Shown: piece after piece, positions 36,090-47,600 of the stretch
How the letters are laid out: every line of letters begins with the position of its first letter
How positions within the stretch are numbered: position 1 is the stretch's first letter
Source: Flavobacterium psychrophilum
Lineage (GTDB): Bacteria > Bacteroidota > Bacteroidia > Flavobacteriales > Flavobacteriaceae
Direction of reading: 5' to 3'
DNA: 64,000 nt
Assembly: GCA_001708385.1 (NCBI GenBank)
Contig: CP012388.1
Coordinates: forward strand, 1,426,001-1,490,000
Position numbers and translations under genes: made by a program
Notes under the pieces: model-generated
The model's database searches: none
The model's input: only the letters and a program-made list of their open reading frames with translations
Told to the model about the DNA's origin: nothing

Positions 36090-37972
36090 ATAGCAAATCG
36101 TTTATCTAGATCTTCCACACTTACTGTGATGAAAGTTGGTTTATTAAAAGGTGATATTCCCGGTTCTTTGCATGCAAAAAGGGAATTAACCATGTTTTCC
36201 TGTTCTTTTTCACCCAAAGCAATTCCGGTTTTTATAGCCAGGCTTCTCGCCATAGACTTCGCAATGCTGTCAGTCTGGCTAAAACTGCTGTCAGGCACTT
36301 CCTGCTGAAGATCGTTTATAAGCTCCTCTAAAAGTATAGAAACCTCACTTTCAGACACATTCACAGGGAGTCCGGAAACAACAACGTGATCATTGTTAAA
36401 CTCAGCAAAAACAAAGCCAGTATTCTCTAAAGCACCACGCATTTCTTCAATAAGGTCAAGTTCTGTTTTATTGAAATATAACATAAGCGGAAACAACAAT
36501 TGCTGGCTGGCGGCATGGTGCACCGTTATGCTTGTAAGGAACTGCTCGTATAATATACGCTGGTGTGCCCTTTTCTGGTCGATGATAACAAGGCCCGACT
36601 TAATAGGGCTTACAATATATTTTTTATGGATCTGATAGGTTTTCTGAACCAACTGCTCCACTTCATGATCGTTAAAAAGTGATCCCGTAACTTCCTCCGA
36701 TTCGAAATGCATCTCGGTAGCTACTGCAATATCTTCGGCAGCTTCCGATAGTCCCGTGTACAGACTTTCCCACACCGGAGCTTTTTCTTTTTTAAACATC
36801 GGTGGTGAAGAAAACCCTCCACCCGACGATCCCGAGCCGCCTCCACTCCTGATTGGCTTCTCGTCAGCAAAAGGATTATAAGAGCGGTCTACCACAACAG
36901 TAGGCATCACCGCTTCTTTGCCTTCATACTGGTATGGTGTATCCAGGTTAGAATCACGGTCGAAATCAAGTACCGGAGCCACATTAAACTGACCCAAGCT
37001 GTGTTTTATGGCCGAACGAAGAATCGCATACAGTGCATGCTCATCATCAAATTTAATCTCCGTCTTCGTTGGGTGTATGTTGATGTCAATTGTATTCGGC
37101 GGAACATCAAGGTATAAAAAGTAACCCGGCTGGCATCCGTCTTTTAAAAGTCCTTCATAAGCAGCCATGACAGCATGGTGAAGATAACCGCTTTTAATAA
37201 AACGATCGTTCACAAAAAAGAACTGCTCTCCCCTGTTTTTCTTAGCAAATTCAGGTTTGCATACAAATCCCTGAATCTCGACAATCTCAGTACTCTCCTT
37301 AACCGGCACAAGCTTTTCATTGGTACGTCCGCCAAAAACATTTACAATACGCTGGCGCTGGTTAGAGCCCGGCAGGTTGAACATTTCGCTTCCGTTATGA
37401 TACAGGATGAATCCGATATTAGCATGGGCCAGGGCAACACGCTCAAATTCATCTACAATATGGCGGAATTCAACCGTATCGCTTTTAAGGAAATTACGCC
37501 TTGCAGGGATATTGAAAAATAGATTTTTAATAGAAAATGATGTACCCCTTGGTAATACCGCTACATCCTGAGAAATGAATTTACTTCCTTCGATGATTAG
37601 GTGCGTACCCAGTTCGTCCTGCTCCTGTTTGGTTTTAAGTTCCACATGGGCAATTGCCGCGATGGAAGCCAGTGCCTCTCCCCTAAATCCTTTAGTATGC
37701 AGTGAAAACAGATCTTCAGCATGACGGATTTTAGATGTAGCGTGACGTTCAAAACACAGACGGGAGTCGGTAACGCTCATGCCTTTTCCGTTATCTATAA
37801 CCTGAACAAGGGTCTTCCCGGCATCCTTAACTACAAGTTTTATCTCTGTAGCACCGGCATCAACAGCGTTTTCAAGTAATTCCTTAACGATGGAAGCCGG
37901 CCGTTGTACCACCTCTCCGGCAGCTATCTGGTTGGCAACGTGGTCAGGAAGTAATTGAATGATACTGGACAT
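36086..37972 (-). CDS. mutL: DNA mismatch repair protein MutL
   Basis: This 628-aa protein has the GHKL ATPase N-terminus (ENAVDAGATEI, DNGKGM, TKGFRGEALASI) and the GTSFSIKNLFFNIPARR and NIHPTKTEIKF segments. A glycine/serine-rich linker (about 375-390) leads to the C-terminal dimerisation domain. The region corresponding to the endonuclease motif DQHA(x)2E(x)4E reads DQKRAHQRILYE (D465 on), so the His and first Glu are not conserved and nicking activity is doubtful. It couples mismatch recognition by MutS to downstream repair. A TAACTTTG element lies 32 nt upstream. Confidence 0.96.
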   Translation of the reverse strand: MSSIIQLLPDHVANQIAAGEVVQRPASIVKELLENAVDAGATEIKLVVKDAGKTLVQVIDNGKGMSVTDSRLCFERHATSKIRHAEDLFSLHTKGFRGEALASIAAIAHVELKTKQEQDELGTHLIIEGSKFISQDVAVLPRGTSFSIKNLFFNIPARRNFLKSDTVEFRHIVDEFERVALAHANIGFILYHNGSEMFNLPGSNQRQRIVNVFGGRTNEKLVPVKESTEIVEIQGFVCKPEFAKKNRGEQFFFVNDRFIKSGYLHHAVMAAYEGLLKDGCQPGYFLYLDVPPNTIDINIHPTKTEIKFDDEHALYAILRSAIKHSLGQFNVAPVLDFDRDSNLDTPYQYEGKEAVMPTVVVDRSYNPFADEKPIRSGGGSGSSGGGFSSPPMFKKEKAPVWESLYTGLSEAAEDIAVATEMHFESEEVTGSLFNDHEVEQLVQKTYQIHKKYIVSPIKSGLVIIDQKRAHQRILYEQFLTSITVHHAASQQLLFPLMLYFNKTELDLIEEMRGALENTGFVFAEFNNDHVVVSGLPVNVSESEVSILLEELINDLQQEVPDSSFSQTDSIAKSMARSLAIKTGIALGEKEQENMVNSLFACKEPGISPFNKPTFITVSVEDLDKRFAI

Positions 37973-38003
37973 GGGAATAGGTAAAGGGATTTATTGAGTA
38001 GCT

Positions 38004-38011
38004 CAAAGTTA
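38004..38011 (-). promoter_or_regulatory. Putative -7 promoter element of the mutL operon
   Basis: On the minus strand TAACTTTG matches TAnnTTTG and ends 31 nt upstream of the mutL ATG. No clear TTTG is present at -33. Confidence 0.4.
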
Positions 38012-38136
38012 AGCAAATATTGTGGATGGGGAAAGGAAGCGGTTTTCTAAATATTCACAAAATAAAAGTGCTCAGAATGAGGAAAGTTGCATTGTGTTGT
38101 AAGAAAAAGTTTGTAGGTTTATAAAAATTATATTAT

Positions 38137-39906
38137 ATGACAAAATATCATATTCTACTAAACATATTAGATACGATTGTAACTCAAGCTAATGGGAAAT
38201 TTCCAAAGAAATACCCCCCAAAAAAAAATGCGTCTGACGAAGAATTAAATCAAGCTAGATCAAGAGCATTCATACATCTATTTTTAATGGTAAAATTTGG
38301 TATTTTGGATTTTTCTGAAAGAGAGCGTTTTTTAACTGATGGATCATTTGATGGAGGTATCGATGGATATTATATTAACTCTGAAAATAAAACAATTTAT
38401 TTTATTCAGTCCAAATTTAGAACTAACATCAAAAATTTTGAAACAAAGGAGATTTTGCTCGAAGAGATTTTATTGATGGATTTAAACAGAATACTTAATG
38501 GTGAGACAACCGATGAAGATGGTAATGAATATAACGGAAAAATAAAGCAATTGCAGCGTGAGATTGGCAATACAGAAAATATTGCTCGATACTCATACCA
38601 AGTAATTATTTTAGCCAATTTAAACGATGTTAAGCAATCTGATTTAAGAAAACTAACTGACGGTTTCTCATCAACTGTGTTTAATTTTGAAAAGTGCTAT
38701 ACAGATCTGATATTCCCAGTTATTTCTGGAACATTTTTTCAAGCCTCTGACTTAAGTATTAATATTGACTTGAGTAATAAAAATGCAGGAAGCAAAATTA
38801 GTTATACTGTTCAAACAAAGAAAGGTGAATGCGAAATTACTGTACTTTTTGTGCCGACAATAGAACTTGGAAAGATAATGTATAAATATAAAAATTCGAT
38901 CTTAAAATACAACCCTAGAAGCTATTTAGGCCATGAAGGTAAAAAAGTAAATACGGCAATCAAAGAAACAATAATTGAGAAAGACACTAATGAATTCGCA
39001 TTATTTAACAACGGCGTTACAATGCTATCTGATGAAACATACATAAATGAAAGAATTGGTCAAAAAAACAAAGCACAATTAATCGTAAAAAATCCTCAAA
39101 TAATTAATGGCGGTCAAACTTCCTATACTTTAAGTAGAATTTACGAAGAAAATATTAATAATGATGTTGAAGCTGTATTTCAAAACAAAGAAGTATTAAT
39201 TAAAATAATCACGCTACTTGATAAAAATGATGATACAAATAAAATAGAGCTAATAAATGAAATTTCAAATGCGACAAATCAGCAAACCCCAGTTATAAAT
39301 GCCGATAAATTTTCTAATGACTCAATGCATGTAAACATTCAAAAAATACTATTTGAAAAATTTGGAGTATTATACGAAAGAAAAAGAGGCGAGTTTGCTG
39401 ATGGAATATACAACGGATATATTCAGGAAAAACTAATAATTGAAAGGAACTTGTTTTTTAGAATGTTTTATGCTGCTAATGGCTTTATTACAACTGGTAA
39501 ACAAAAAAGATTATTTGTAAATCAAAAATTGGATTTCAACCAAATAAATGAAGATAATAAATTAGAAAATGCTTATTATGGTTTTGTTGTTTTCAAGAAG
39601 CTATTCCCTACCAAAAATACAAATCAAGTATTGGGAATAATCGATTACGCTAAAGTAAGAGCTATGACGTTATTATACAAACCTGAAGATACTGCAGATT
39701 TTGAAAACTCTGTCGACAAAAATCTGCATAAATTAATTGGCCCTTGGCAAACTTTTTTAGACACTTACAAGAATAAATTTGAAAATCAAAGAATAAAAAA
39801 AAATTCGAAAACGGGTGAAATTCGCATATATCAATCTTACGATTATGGAAAATGGTTTGATAGTGAAGATTTCGACTCACATTTAATTGAATTCTATCGT
39901 ATATAA
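38137..39906 (+). CDS. AIPR family protein, putative phage-defence factor with PD-(D/E)xK-like N-terminus
   Basis: This 589-aa protein has an AIPR (abortive phage infection) core recognised by EFALFNNGVTML (about residues 286-297) and QIINGGQTSYTL (about 321-332). The N-terminal segment DGGIDGYY...IYFIQSKF (about 72-94) has the spacing of a PD-(D/E)xK nuclease active site, with D76, Q91 and K93 as candidates. AIPR proteins are linked to abortive infection and often accompany restriction or defence genes; mechanism varies. Here it stands alone between mutL and the rpoBC operon, on the strand opposite both, and is visibly richer in A+T than its neighbours, which suggests horizontal acquisition. 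There is no partner gene, integrase or flanking repeat. A strong bidirectional terminator follows at once. Confidence 0.88.
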   Translation: MTKYHILLNILDTIVTQANGKFPKKYPPKKNASDEELNQARSRAFIHLFLMVKFGILDFSERERFLTDGSFDGGIDGYYINSENKTIYFIQSKFRTNIKNFETKEILLEEILLMDLNRILNGETTDEDGNEYNGKIKQLQREIGNTENIARYSYQVIILANLNDVKQSDLRKLTDGFSSTVFNFEKCYTDLIFPVISGTFFQASDLSINIDLSNKNAGSKISYTVQTKKGECEITVLFVPTIELGKIMYKYKNSILKYNPRSYLGHEGKKVNTAIKETIIEKDTNEFALFNNGVTMLSDETYINERIGQKNKAQLIVKNPQIINGGQTSYTLSRIYEENINNDVEAVFQNKEVLIKIITLLDKNDDTNKIELINEISNATNQQTPVINADKFSNDSMHVNIQKILFEKFGVLYERKRGEFADGIYNGYIQEKLIIERNLFFRMFYAANGFITTGKQKRLFVNQKLDFNQINEDNKLENAYYGFVVFKKLFPTKNTNQVLGIIDYAKVRAMTLLYKPEDTADFENSVDKNLHKLIGPWQTFLDTYKNKFENQRIKKNSKTGEIRIYQSYDYGKWFDSEDFDSHLIEFYRI

Positions 39907-39913
39907 TACATAA

Positions 39914-39941
39914 AAAAACCCACTCTCTCGAGTGGGTTTTG
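39914..39941. terminator. Bidirectional Rho-independent terminator
   Basis: ACCCACT and AGTGGGT form a stem around CTCTCG, flanked by A-run on the left and T-run on the right. It can stop both the AIPR transcript (plus) and the rpoBC-DUF3467 transcript (minus). Confidence 0.9.
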
Positions 39942-39947
39942 TATTTA

Positions 39948-40259
39948 TTAAGCCTGTCCCGCAGGACCGAAACTCAAAGGAATAGAGGGTTGCTCCGTAT
40001 CACTTATAGCGCCGTGTGTGGCTTCAAAGCGGTGGATGTTTTCCCCAAGTGCCTTTAGCAGCCTTTTAGCATGCTGAGGCGTTAACACAATACGTGATTT
40101 CACTTTTGCCTTGGGCGTACCCGGCATAATGCTTACGAAATCTACAACAAACTCAGAAGCCGAATGGTTGATGATTGCAAGGTTACTGTATGTTCCCTCA
40201 GCTGTTTTTTCATCAAGTTCGATCTGTATCTGTCCCTGTTGGTTATTCTGATCACTCAT
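39948..40259 (-). CDS. DUF3467 domain-containing protein
   Basis: This 103-aa protein of the DUF3467 family contains QIQIELDEKTAEGTYSNLAIINHSASEFVVDF and RIVLTPQHAKRLLKAL. The family is small, cytosolic and of unknown function. In Flavobacteriia it is commonly the last gene after rpoC, as here: 4 nt separate the rpoC stop and this start. It is co-transcribed with RNA polymerase and ends at the bidirectional hairpin. Confidence 0.9.
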   Translation of the reverse strand: MSDQNNQQGQIQIELDEKTAEGTYSNLAIINHSASEFVVDFVSIMPGTPKAKVKSRIVLTPQHAKRLLKALGENIHRFEATHGAISDTEQPSIPLSFGPAGQA

Positions 40260-40263
40260 TATA

Positions 40264-43200
40264 TTAGTAGTTATATTCCTCCTTAGGAGTTAATAGCTCA
40301 TTGTATTCTTCTTTAGAACCTACGATCGTGTTATCGTAATCTCTCATACCTGTACCTGCAGGTATTCTGTGACCAACGATTACATTCTCTTTAAGTCCTT
40401 CAAGTCCGTCAACTTTACCTGCTACAGCTGCTTCATTCAGTACTTTCGTAGTTTCCTGGAACGATGCTGCAGAGATGAACGATTTAGTTTGAAGTGACGC
40501 TCTTGTAATACCCTGAAGAACCGGAGTAGCCGTTGCCGGAACTACGTCTCTTGCAGATACAAGGTTTTGGTCGTTACGCTTAAGTAATGAATTTTCATCT
40601 CTTAGCTCACGTGGCGTGATGATCTGTCCAGCTTTAAGGTTTTCAGAGTCACCTGCGTCTTCAACAACTTTCATTCCATATAGTTTGTCGTTCTCCACGA
40701 TAAAGTCAGACGTATGTATTAGCTGATCTTCAAGGAAAAGTGTATCTCCCGGATCCTGAACTCTTACTTTACGCATCATTTGACGGATTACAACCTCAAA
40801 GTGCTTATCATTGATCTTAACACCCTGTAAACGGTATACTTCCTGAATTTCGTTCACTAAGTACTGCTGTACTGCAGATGGGCCTTGAATCCTAAGGATA
40901 TCCTCAGGAGTAATAGCACCATCTGATAACGGAAGACCTGCTTTAACGTAGTCATTCTCCTGAACAAGGATCTGGTTAGAAAGTTTAACCAAATATTTCT
41001 TGATCTCTCCGAATTTAGACTCGATAACGATCTCACGGTTACCCCTTTTGATCTTACCGAATGAAACAACACCGTCAATTTCAGAAACCACAGCAGGGTT
41101 AGAAGGGTTACGTGCTTCAAGAAGCTCGGTAATCCTTGGAAGACCTCCGGTGATATCGCCCGCTTTAGATGAACGTCTTGGTATTTTAACAAGGATCTTA
41201 CCAGCCTTAATTTTCTCACCGTTGTCTACCATAAGGTGGGCACCCACCGGTAAGTTGTAAGAACGGATAAGCTCATTGTCTTTACCGTATATCAATAAGG
41301 TAGGAATTAATTTCTTGTTCCTTGCCTCAGAGATAACTTTCTCCTGGAATCCGGTTTGCTCATCGATCTCAACCATGAACGATTGTCCCTGTTCGATATC
41401 TTCATAAGCAATTTTACCCGTAAACTCAGAGATGATAACCCCATTATAAGGGTCCCATTTACATATTACAGTTCCTTGCTCTACAACATCCCCGTCTTTA
41501 ACGAAAATGCTTGAACCGTAAGGAATATTGTGTGTATTTAAAAGAATGCCTGTATTCTCGTCAACAAGTTTTAACTCAGTAGAACGTGATACAACAATAT
41601 CAACCTGTTCTCCTTCAGTATTTTCACCTTTAACGGTTTTAAGGTCTTCAATTTCTAACCTACCACGGAATTTAGTAATGATGCTTGATTCCTCAGAGAT
41701 ACCACCCGCAACACCACCAACGTGGAATGTACGAAGTGTAAGCTGAGTACCCGGCTCACCAATTGACTGTGCGGCAATTACACCAACAGCCTCACCCCTT
41801 TGGGTCATTTTTCCTGTAGCAAGGTTACGACCGTAACATTTAGCACAGATACCTTTAGTAGCTTCACATGTCAATGGAGAACGTACTTCTACTCTCTCGA
41901 TTGGCGCTGCATTGATAGCTTTAACTTCAGCTTCTGTAATTTGCGTTCCGGCATGTACAAGAACCTCACTTGTAAGTGGGTTAATAACATCCTGAAGTGC
42001 AACACGGCCTAAGATACGCTCACCAAGAGATTCAACGATCTCTTCGTTTTTCTTAAGGGCAGATACTTCAATACCCCTTAACGTACCACAGTCAACAGAA
42101 TTTACGATTACGTCCTGAGAAACGTCGTGCAGCCTCCTTGTAAGGTAACCAGCATCCGCCGTTTTAAGAGCCGTATCCGCAAGACCTTTACGTGCACCGT
42201 GAGTAGAAATGAAGTATTCAAGAATCGATAGACCTTCCTTAAAGTTAGAAAGAATCGGGTTCTCAATAATCTCACCACCACCTGCGGTTGATTTTTTAGG
42301 TTTTGCCATCAAACCACGCATACCTGTAAGCTGACGGATCTGTTCTTTTGAACCCCTCGCTCCAGAGTCAAGCATCATGTACACCGAGTTGAATCCTTGC
42401 TGATCCTCTCTAATGTTTTTCATAGCAAGTTCTGTAAGCAATGCATTCGTAGAAGTCCACACGTCAATTACCTGGTTGTAACGCTCGTTATTGGTAATAA
42501 GACCCATGTTATAGTTAACAGAAATCGCATCAACCTGCTCGTTTGCATCGGCAATAAGCTCCTGTTTTCTTGCAGGGATAATAATATCTCCTAAACTGAA
42601 TGAAAGACCGCCTCTAAATGCGAATTTATAACCCATGTCTTTCATATTATCAAGGAACGCTGCCGTTGTAGGAACGTCGGTAACACTTAAAATGGAACCG
42701 ATAATATCCCTAAGCGACTTCTTAGTAAGGATCTCATTGATGTATCCTGCCGCTTCCGGCACAACCTCGTTGAATAATACCCTACCAGCTGTTGTCTGGA
42801 TAATTTTATAAACTAACTCACCGTTTTCGTTGAAATCTTTAGCACGTATTCTCACACGGGCATTAAGTTCAAGACGGCCTTCGTTTAATGCAATATTTAC
42901 TTCTTCTGCAGAATAGAAAGTAAGGCCTTCACCTAAAATTTTCTTCTCCGGAGTAGAAAGACGTTCTTTGGTCATGTAGTACAGACCAAGTACCATGTCT
43001 TGAGAAGGTACCGTGATTGGCGCACCGTTAGCAGGGTTAAGGATATTGTGAGAAGCAAGCATTAATAACTGAGCCTCAAGAATAGCCTCCGGTCCTAGCG
43101 GAAGGTGAACTGCCATCTGGTCACCATCAAAATCGGCATTGAACGCCGTACATACCAATGGATGAAGCTGAATCGCTTTTCCTTCGATAAGTTTTGGCTG

Positions 43201-44562
43201 GAATGCCTGTATACCTAGTCTGTGAAGAGTAGGAGCCCTGTTAAGTAATACCGGGTGACCTTTAATTACGTTTTCAAGGATATCCCAAACTACAGGTTCT
43301 TTTTTGTCTATTATCTTTTTAGCAGACTTAACTGTTTTTACAATTCCACGCTCAATCAGTTTCCTGATAACAAACGGTTTGTAAAGCTCAGCAGCCATGT
43401 CTTTAGGAAGACCACATTCAAAAAGTTTCATTTCAGGTCCAACAACAATTACCGAACGTGCAGAGTAGTCAACACGTTTACCAAGTAAGTTTTGACGGAA
43501 ACGCCCTTGTTTACCTTTTAATGAATCAGAAAGTGATTTTAATGGTCTGTTAGATTCTGTTTTAACAGCAGATGCTTTCCTTGTGTTATCGAATAGTGAA
43601 TCTACAGATTCCTGTAGCATACGCTTTTCGTTACGAAGAATTACCTCAGGTGCTTTAATTTCCATTAACCTCTTAAGACGGTTGTTACGGATAATTACCC
43701 TACGGTAAAGGTCATTTAAATCTGATGTTGCAAAACGTCCACCATCAAGCGGCACCAATGGGCGAAGCTCCGGCGGTATAACAGGTATAACCTTAAGGAT
43801 CATCCACTCAGGGCGGTTTTCCCTGTTGAAGTTAGATTCACGGAATGATTCTACAACCTGAAGCCTTTTAAGGGCTTCTGTTTTACGCTGTTTAGACGTT
43901 TCTGTATTGGCATTGTGGCGTAACTGGTACGAAAGCTCATCAAGGTCAATCCTTGCAAGCAGATCCATAATACACTCAGCACCCATCTTAGCGATAAACT
44001 TGTTAGGGTCTGTATCGTCTAAGTATTGATTTTCCTGCGGAAGTGTATCAAGGATATTAAGGTACTCTTCTTCAGTTAAGAAATCTAATCGTTTAGCATT
44101 TTCACCATCCGGTCCTTTGGCAATACCAGCCTGAATAACCACATATCTTTCATAGTATATGATCATGTCTAATTTCTTAGAAGGAAGGCCCAGGATATAA
44201 CCAATTTTATTAGGAAGCGAACGGAAATACCATATGTGAGCAATAGGCACTACAAGGTTGATGTGCCCTACTCTGTCACGACGTACTTTCTTTTCAGTAA
44301 CTTCAACACCACATCGGTCACAAACAATCCCCTTATAACGAATCCTTTTGTATTTACCGCAAGCACATTCAAAATCCTTTACAGGACCAAAAATACGCTC
44401 ACAGAAAAGGCCGTCTCTTTCTGGTTTGTGGGTACGATAGTTAATAGTTTCCGGCTTAAGAACTTCACCTCTTGACTCAGCAAGGATAGATTCCGGCGAA
44501 GCAAGTCCGATGGAAATCTTGTTGAATCTTTTAATGGTATTTTTATCTTTTAATCTCGTCAT
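40264..44562 (-). CDS. rpoC: DNA-directed RNA polymerase beta' subunit
   Basis: This 1432-aa protein begins with the zinc-binding region ([20 protein letters not shown]) and contains the catalytic Mg-binding motif [15 protein letters not shown]. It carries the second Cys cluster ([14 protein letters not shown]) and the bridge-helix/trigger-loop region ([25 protein letters not shown] split over about 900-925). The C-terminal tail is typical of Bacteroidota. It forms the polymerase catalytic core with RpoB. A perfect hairpin lies in the rpoB-rpoC gap. Confidence 0.98.
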   Translation of the reverse strand: MTRLKDKNTIKRFNKISIGLASPESILAESRGEVLKPETINYRTHKPERDGLFCERIFGPVKDFECACGKYKRIRYKGIVCDRCGVEVTEKKVRRDRVGHINLVVPIAHIWYFRSLPNKIGYILGLPSKKLDMIIYYERYVVIQAGIAKGPDGENAKRLDFLTEEEYLNILDTLPQENQYLDDTDPNKFIAKMGAECIMDLLARIDLDELSYQLRHNANTETSKQRKTEALKRLQVVESFRESNFNRENRPEWMILKVIPVIPPELRPLVPLDGGRFATSDLNDLYRRVIIRNNRLKRLMEIKAPEVILRNEKRMLQESVDSLFDNTRKASAVKTESNRPLKSLSDSLKGKQGRFRQNLLGKRVDYSARSVIVVGPEMKLFECGLPKDMAAELYKPFVIRKLIERGIVKTVKSAKKIIDKKEPVVWDILENVIKGHPVLLNRAPTLHRLGIQAFQPKLIEGKAIQLHPLVCTAFNADFDGDQMAVHLPLGPEAILEAQLLMLASHNILNPANGAPITVPSQDMVLGLYYMTKERLSTPEKKILGEGLTFYSAEEVNIALNEGRLELNARVRIRAKDFNENGELVYKIIQTTAGRVLFNEVVPEAAGYINEILTKKSLRDIIGSILSVTDVPTTAAFLDNMKDMGYKFAFRGGLSFSLGDIIIPARKQELIADANEQVDAISVNYNMGLITNNERYNQVIDVWTSTNALLTELAMKNIREDQQGFNSVYMMLDSGARGSKEQIRQLTGMRGLMAKPKKSTAGGGEIIENPILSNFKEGLSILEYFISTHGARKGLADTALKTADAGYLTRRLHDVSQDVIVNSVDCGTLRGIEVSALKKNEEIVESLGERILGRVALQDVINPLTSEVLVHAGTQITEAEVKAINAAPIERVEVRSPLTCEATKGICAKCYGRNLATGKMTQRGEAVGVIAAQSIGEPGTQLTLRTFHVGGVAGGISEESSIITKFRGRLEIEDLKTVKGENTEGEQVDIVVSRSTELKLVDENTGILLNTHNIPYGSSIFVKDGDVVEQGTVICKWDPYNGVIISEFTGKIAYEDIEQGQSFMVEIDEQTGFQEKVISEARNKKLIPTLLIYGKDNELIRSYNLPVGAHLMVDNGEKIKAGKILVKIPRRSSKAGDITGGLPRITELLEARNPSNPAVVSEIDGVVSFGKIKRGNREIVIESKFGEIKKYLVKLSNQILVQENDYVKAGLPLSDGAITPEDILRIQGPSAVQQYLVNEIQEVYRLQGVKINDKHFEVVIRQMMRKVRVQDPGDTLFLEDQLIHTSDFIVENDKLYGMKVVEDAGDSENLKAGQIITPRELRDENSLLKRNDQNLVSARDVVPATATPVLQGITRASLQTKSFISAASFQETTKVLNEAAVAGKVDGLEGLKENVIVGHRIPAGTGMRDYDNTIVGSKEEYNELLTPKEEYNY

Positions 44563-44599
44563 GATATGTAATCTATCAATTTATTAAAAAAGTATAGAA

Positions 44600-44624
44600 G
44601 GGAATGGTGCATTGCACCATTCCC
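44600..44624 (-). promoter_or_regulatory. Perfect hairpin in the rpoB-rpoC intergenic region
   Basis: GGGAATGGTGC pairs exactly with GCACCATTCCC around a 3-nt loop. On the minus strand a T-run follows 8 nt later. The distance weakens a strict terminator reading; attenuation or RNA processing between rpoB and rpoC is more likely. Confidence 0.7.
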
Positions 44625-44632
44625 GTAGAAAT

Positions 44633-47600
44633 TTATTCTTCTAATCTGATGTCCAGACCCAGACCTTTAAGTTCATGCATTAATACATTGAACGATTCAG
44701 GTAGTCCTGGTTCCGGCATGGTTTCACCCTTAACGATAGCTTCGTAAGTTTTAGCCCTACCGATAACGTCATCCGATTTAACAGTCAGTATCTCCCTTAG
44801 AGTACTAGAAGCACCGTATGCCTCAAGAGCCCAAACCTCCATCTCTCCAAAACGCTGACCACCAAATTGCGCTTTACCTCCAAGAGGCTGCTGCGTGATA
44901 AGCGAGTATGGACCGATAGAACGTGCGTGCATCTTATCGTCAACCATGTGTCCTAATTTCAGCATGTAGATAACACCTACTGTAGCCGGCTGGTGGAAAC
45001 GTTCTCCGGTTCCTCCATCATAAAGGTAAGTGTGTCCAAATCTTGGAATACCTGCCTCATCTGTAAGTTCGTTGATCTGGTCAAGAGAGGCACCGTCGAA
45101 AATAGGAGTAGCAAATTTCCTGCCTAAGTTCATACCTGCCCATCCAAGAACCGTTTCATAGATCTGACCGATGTTCATACGCGATGGTACACCAAGCGGG
45201 TTAAGAACGATGTCAACCGGAGTACCATCCTCAAGGAAAGGCATATCTTCGTGACGAACGATCTTAGCAACAATACCTTTGTTACCGTGACGACCTGCCA
45301 TTTTATCACCCACTTTAAGCTTACGTTTCTTAGCGATGTAAACTTTAGCAAGTTTTAAGATACCTGACGGAAGTTCATCACCCACAGTAATTGTGAATTT
45401 CTCTCTTCTTAGGGCACCCTGAAGGTCATTCAGCTTAATTTTATAGTTGTGGATAAGGTCGTTAACCATTGCATTGGTTTCATCGTCCGTAGTCCACTGA
45501 CCTTTAGTTAAGTGAGCAAAATCTTCAACAGCGTATAACATTTTCTGAGTGTATTTCTTACCTTTTGGTAATACTTCCTCACCCAGATCATTCATAACTC
45601 CCTGTGAAGTTTTTCCGTTAACGATATTGAATAACTTGTCAATCAATCTGTCTTTAAGTTCGATGAACTTAACTTCAAAATCCATTTCAAGTTTTCCTAA
45701 ATCGTCTTTATCTTTTGTACGTTTACGTTTATCCTTAACGGCACGCGCAAACAGTTTTTTATCAAGTACAACACCATGTAATGATGGAGACGCTTTTAAT
45801 GACGCATCTTTTACATCACCTGCTTTATCACCAAAGATTGCACGAAGAAGTTTTTCTTCCGGTGTTGGGTCAGATTCACCTTTTGGAGTAATCTTACCGA
45901 TAAGGATGTCGCCAGGTTTAACCTCGGCACCAATCCTGATCATACCGTTTTCATCAAGATCTTTAGTAGCTTCCTCACTTACGTTAGGGATATCATTAGT
46001 TAACTCTTCGTTACCTAATTTAGTGTCCCTTACTTCAAGAGAGTAATCATCTACGTGGATAGACGTAAAGATATCATCACGAACAACTTTTTCAGAAATT
46101 ACGATTGCATCCTCAAAGTTATAACCTTTCCAAGGCATGAACGCCACTTTAAGGTTACGTCCAAGAGCAAGCTCTCCGTTTTGTGTAGCATAGCCTTCAC
46201 AAAGAACCTGACCAAGTCTTACCCTGTCACCTTTTCTTACGATAGGTTTAAGGTTGATACTTGTACTCTGATTTGTTTTTCTGAACTTGATAAGCTGATA
46301 TGTTTTCTCATCCGGATCAAAGCTTACGCTTCTCTCACGATCAGTTCTGTCATATTTAATTGTAATCTCATTAGCATCAACATACTCAACAGTACCATTG
46401 CCCTCAGCATTGATAAGTACCCTTGAGTCAGAAGCTACCTGGCGCTCCAATCCTGTACCCACAATTGGGGCTTCCGGACGTAAAAGAGGAACCGCCTGGC
46501 GCATCATGTTCGATCCCATCAACGCACGGTTAGCATCATCGTGCTCCAGGAACGGAATTAATGAAGCCGAGATAGAAGCGATCTGGTTAGGAGCAACGTC
46601 AGTATAGTGAACCACGTTAGGGTCAACCACCGGGAAGTCACCTTCCTCACGGGCAATAACCTTATCTGCAGTTATTTTACCGGTTTCATCCATAGCAATG
46701 TTCGCCTGAGCGATCATTTTACCTTCTTCTTCTTCAGCACTTAGGTAGATTGGTGTTGACTCTAAATCAACTCTACCATCAGTTACTTTACGGTATGGCG
46801 TTTCAATAAAGCCCATTCCGTTTACCTTAGCGTAAACACCAAGTGAAGAGATCAAACCAATGTTTGGTCCTTCAGGCGTTTCGATAGGACATAAACGGCC
46901 ATAGTGCGTATAGTGAACATCTCGCACCTCGAAACCTGCTCTTTCCCTTGATAAACCACCTGGTCCTAGTGCAGATAACCTCCTTTTGTGGGTAATCTCT
47001 GCAAGCGGATTGGTTTGGTCCATGAACTGAGAAAGCTGGTTTGTACCAAAGAAAGAGTTGATTACCGACGACAATGTTTTAGCATTGATAAGGTCGATAG
47101 GTGTAAACACCTCGTTATCCCTAACGTTCATACGCTCTCTGATGGTTCTTGCCATACGGGCTAAACCTACACCAAACTGAGCTGATAACTGCTCACCTAC
47201 CGTACGAACACGACGGTTAGATAAGTGGTCAATATCATCAATCTCTGCTTTAGAGTTGATAAGCTCAATAAGATATTTTACAATGGTAATGATATCCTCT
47301 TTGGTAAGCACCTGCTTTTCCATCGGGATGTCAAGACCAAGTTTTTTGTTCATTCTGTAACGACCAACTTCACCTAGGTTATAACGTTGGTCAGAGAAGA
47401 ACAATTTATCTATAATGCCTCGAGCCGTTTCCTCATCAGGTGGTTCTGCATTACGCAGCTGACGGTAAATATGCTCTACAGCTTCTTTTTCCGAGTTTGT
47501 AGGGTCTTTCTGTAAAGTATTATGGATAATAGCATAATCTGCCTGATTATTATCCTCTTTATGAAGCAATATTGTTTTTACGTTAGAGTCGATAATTTCC

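Noticed and set aside
38137..39906. AIPR gene as part of a larger mobile island
   Set aside because: Only one gene lies between mutL and DUF3467; no integrase, tRNA or flanking repeat was found, so at most single-gene transfer is supported.
45549..46046. 165-aa plus-strand open frame inside rpoB
   Set aside because: Antisense to a highly conserved gene; Ser-rich composition is the usual shadow pattern.
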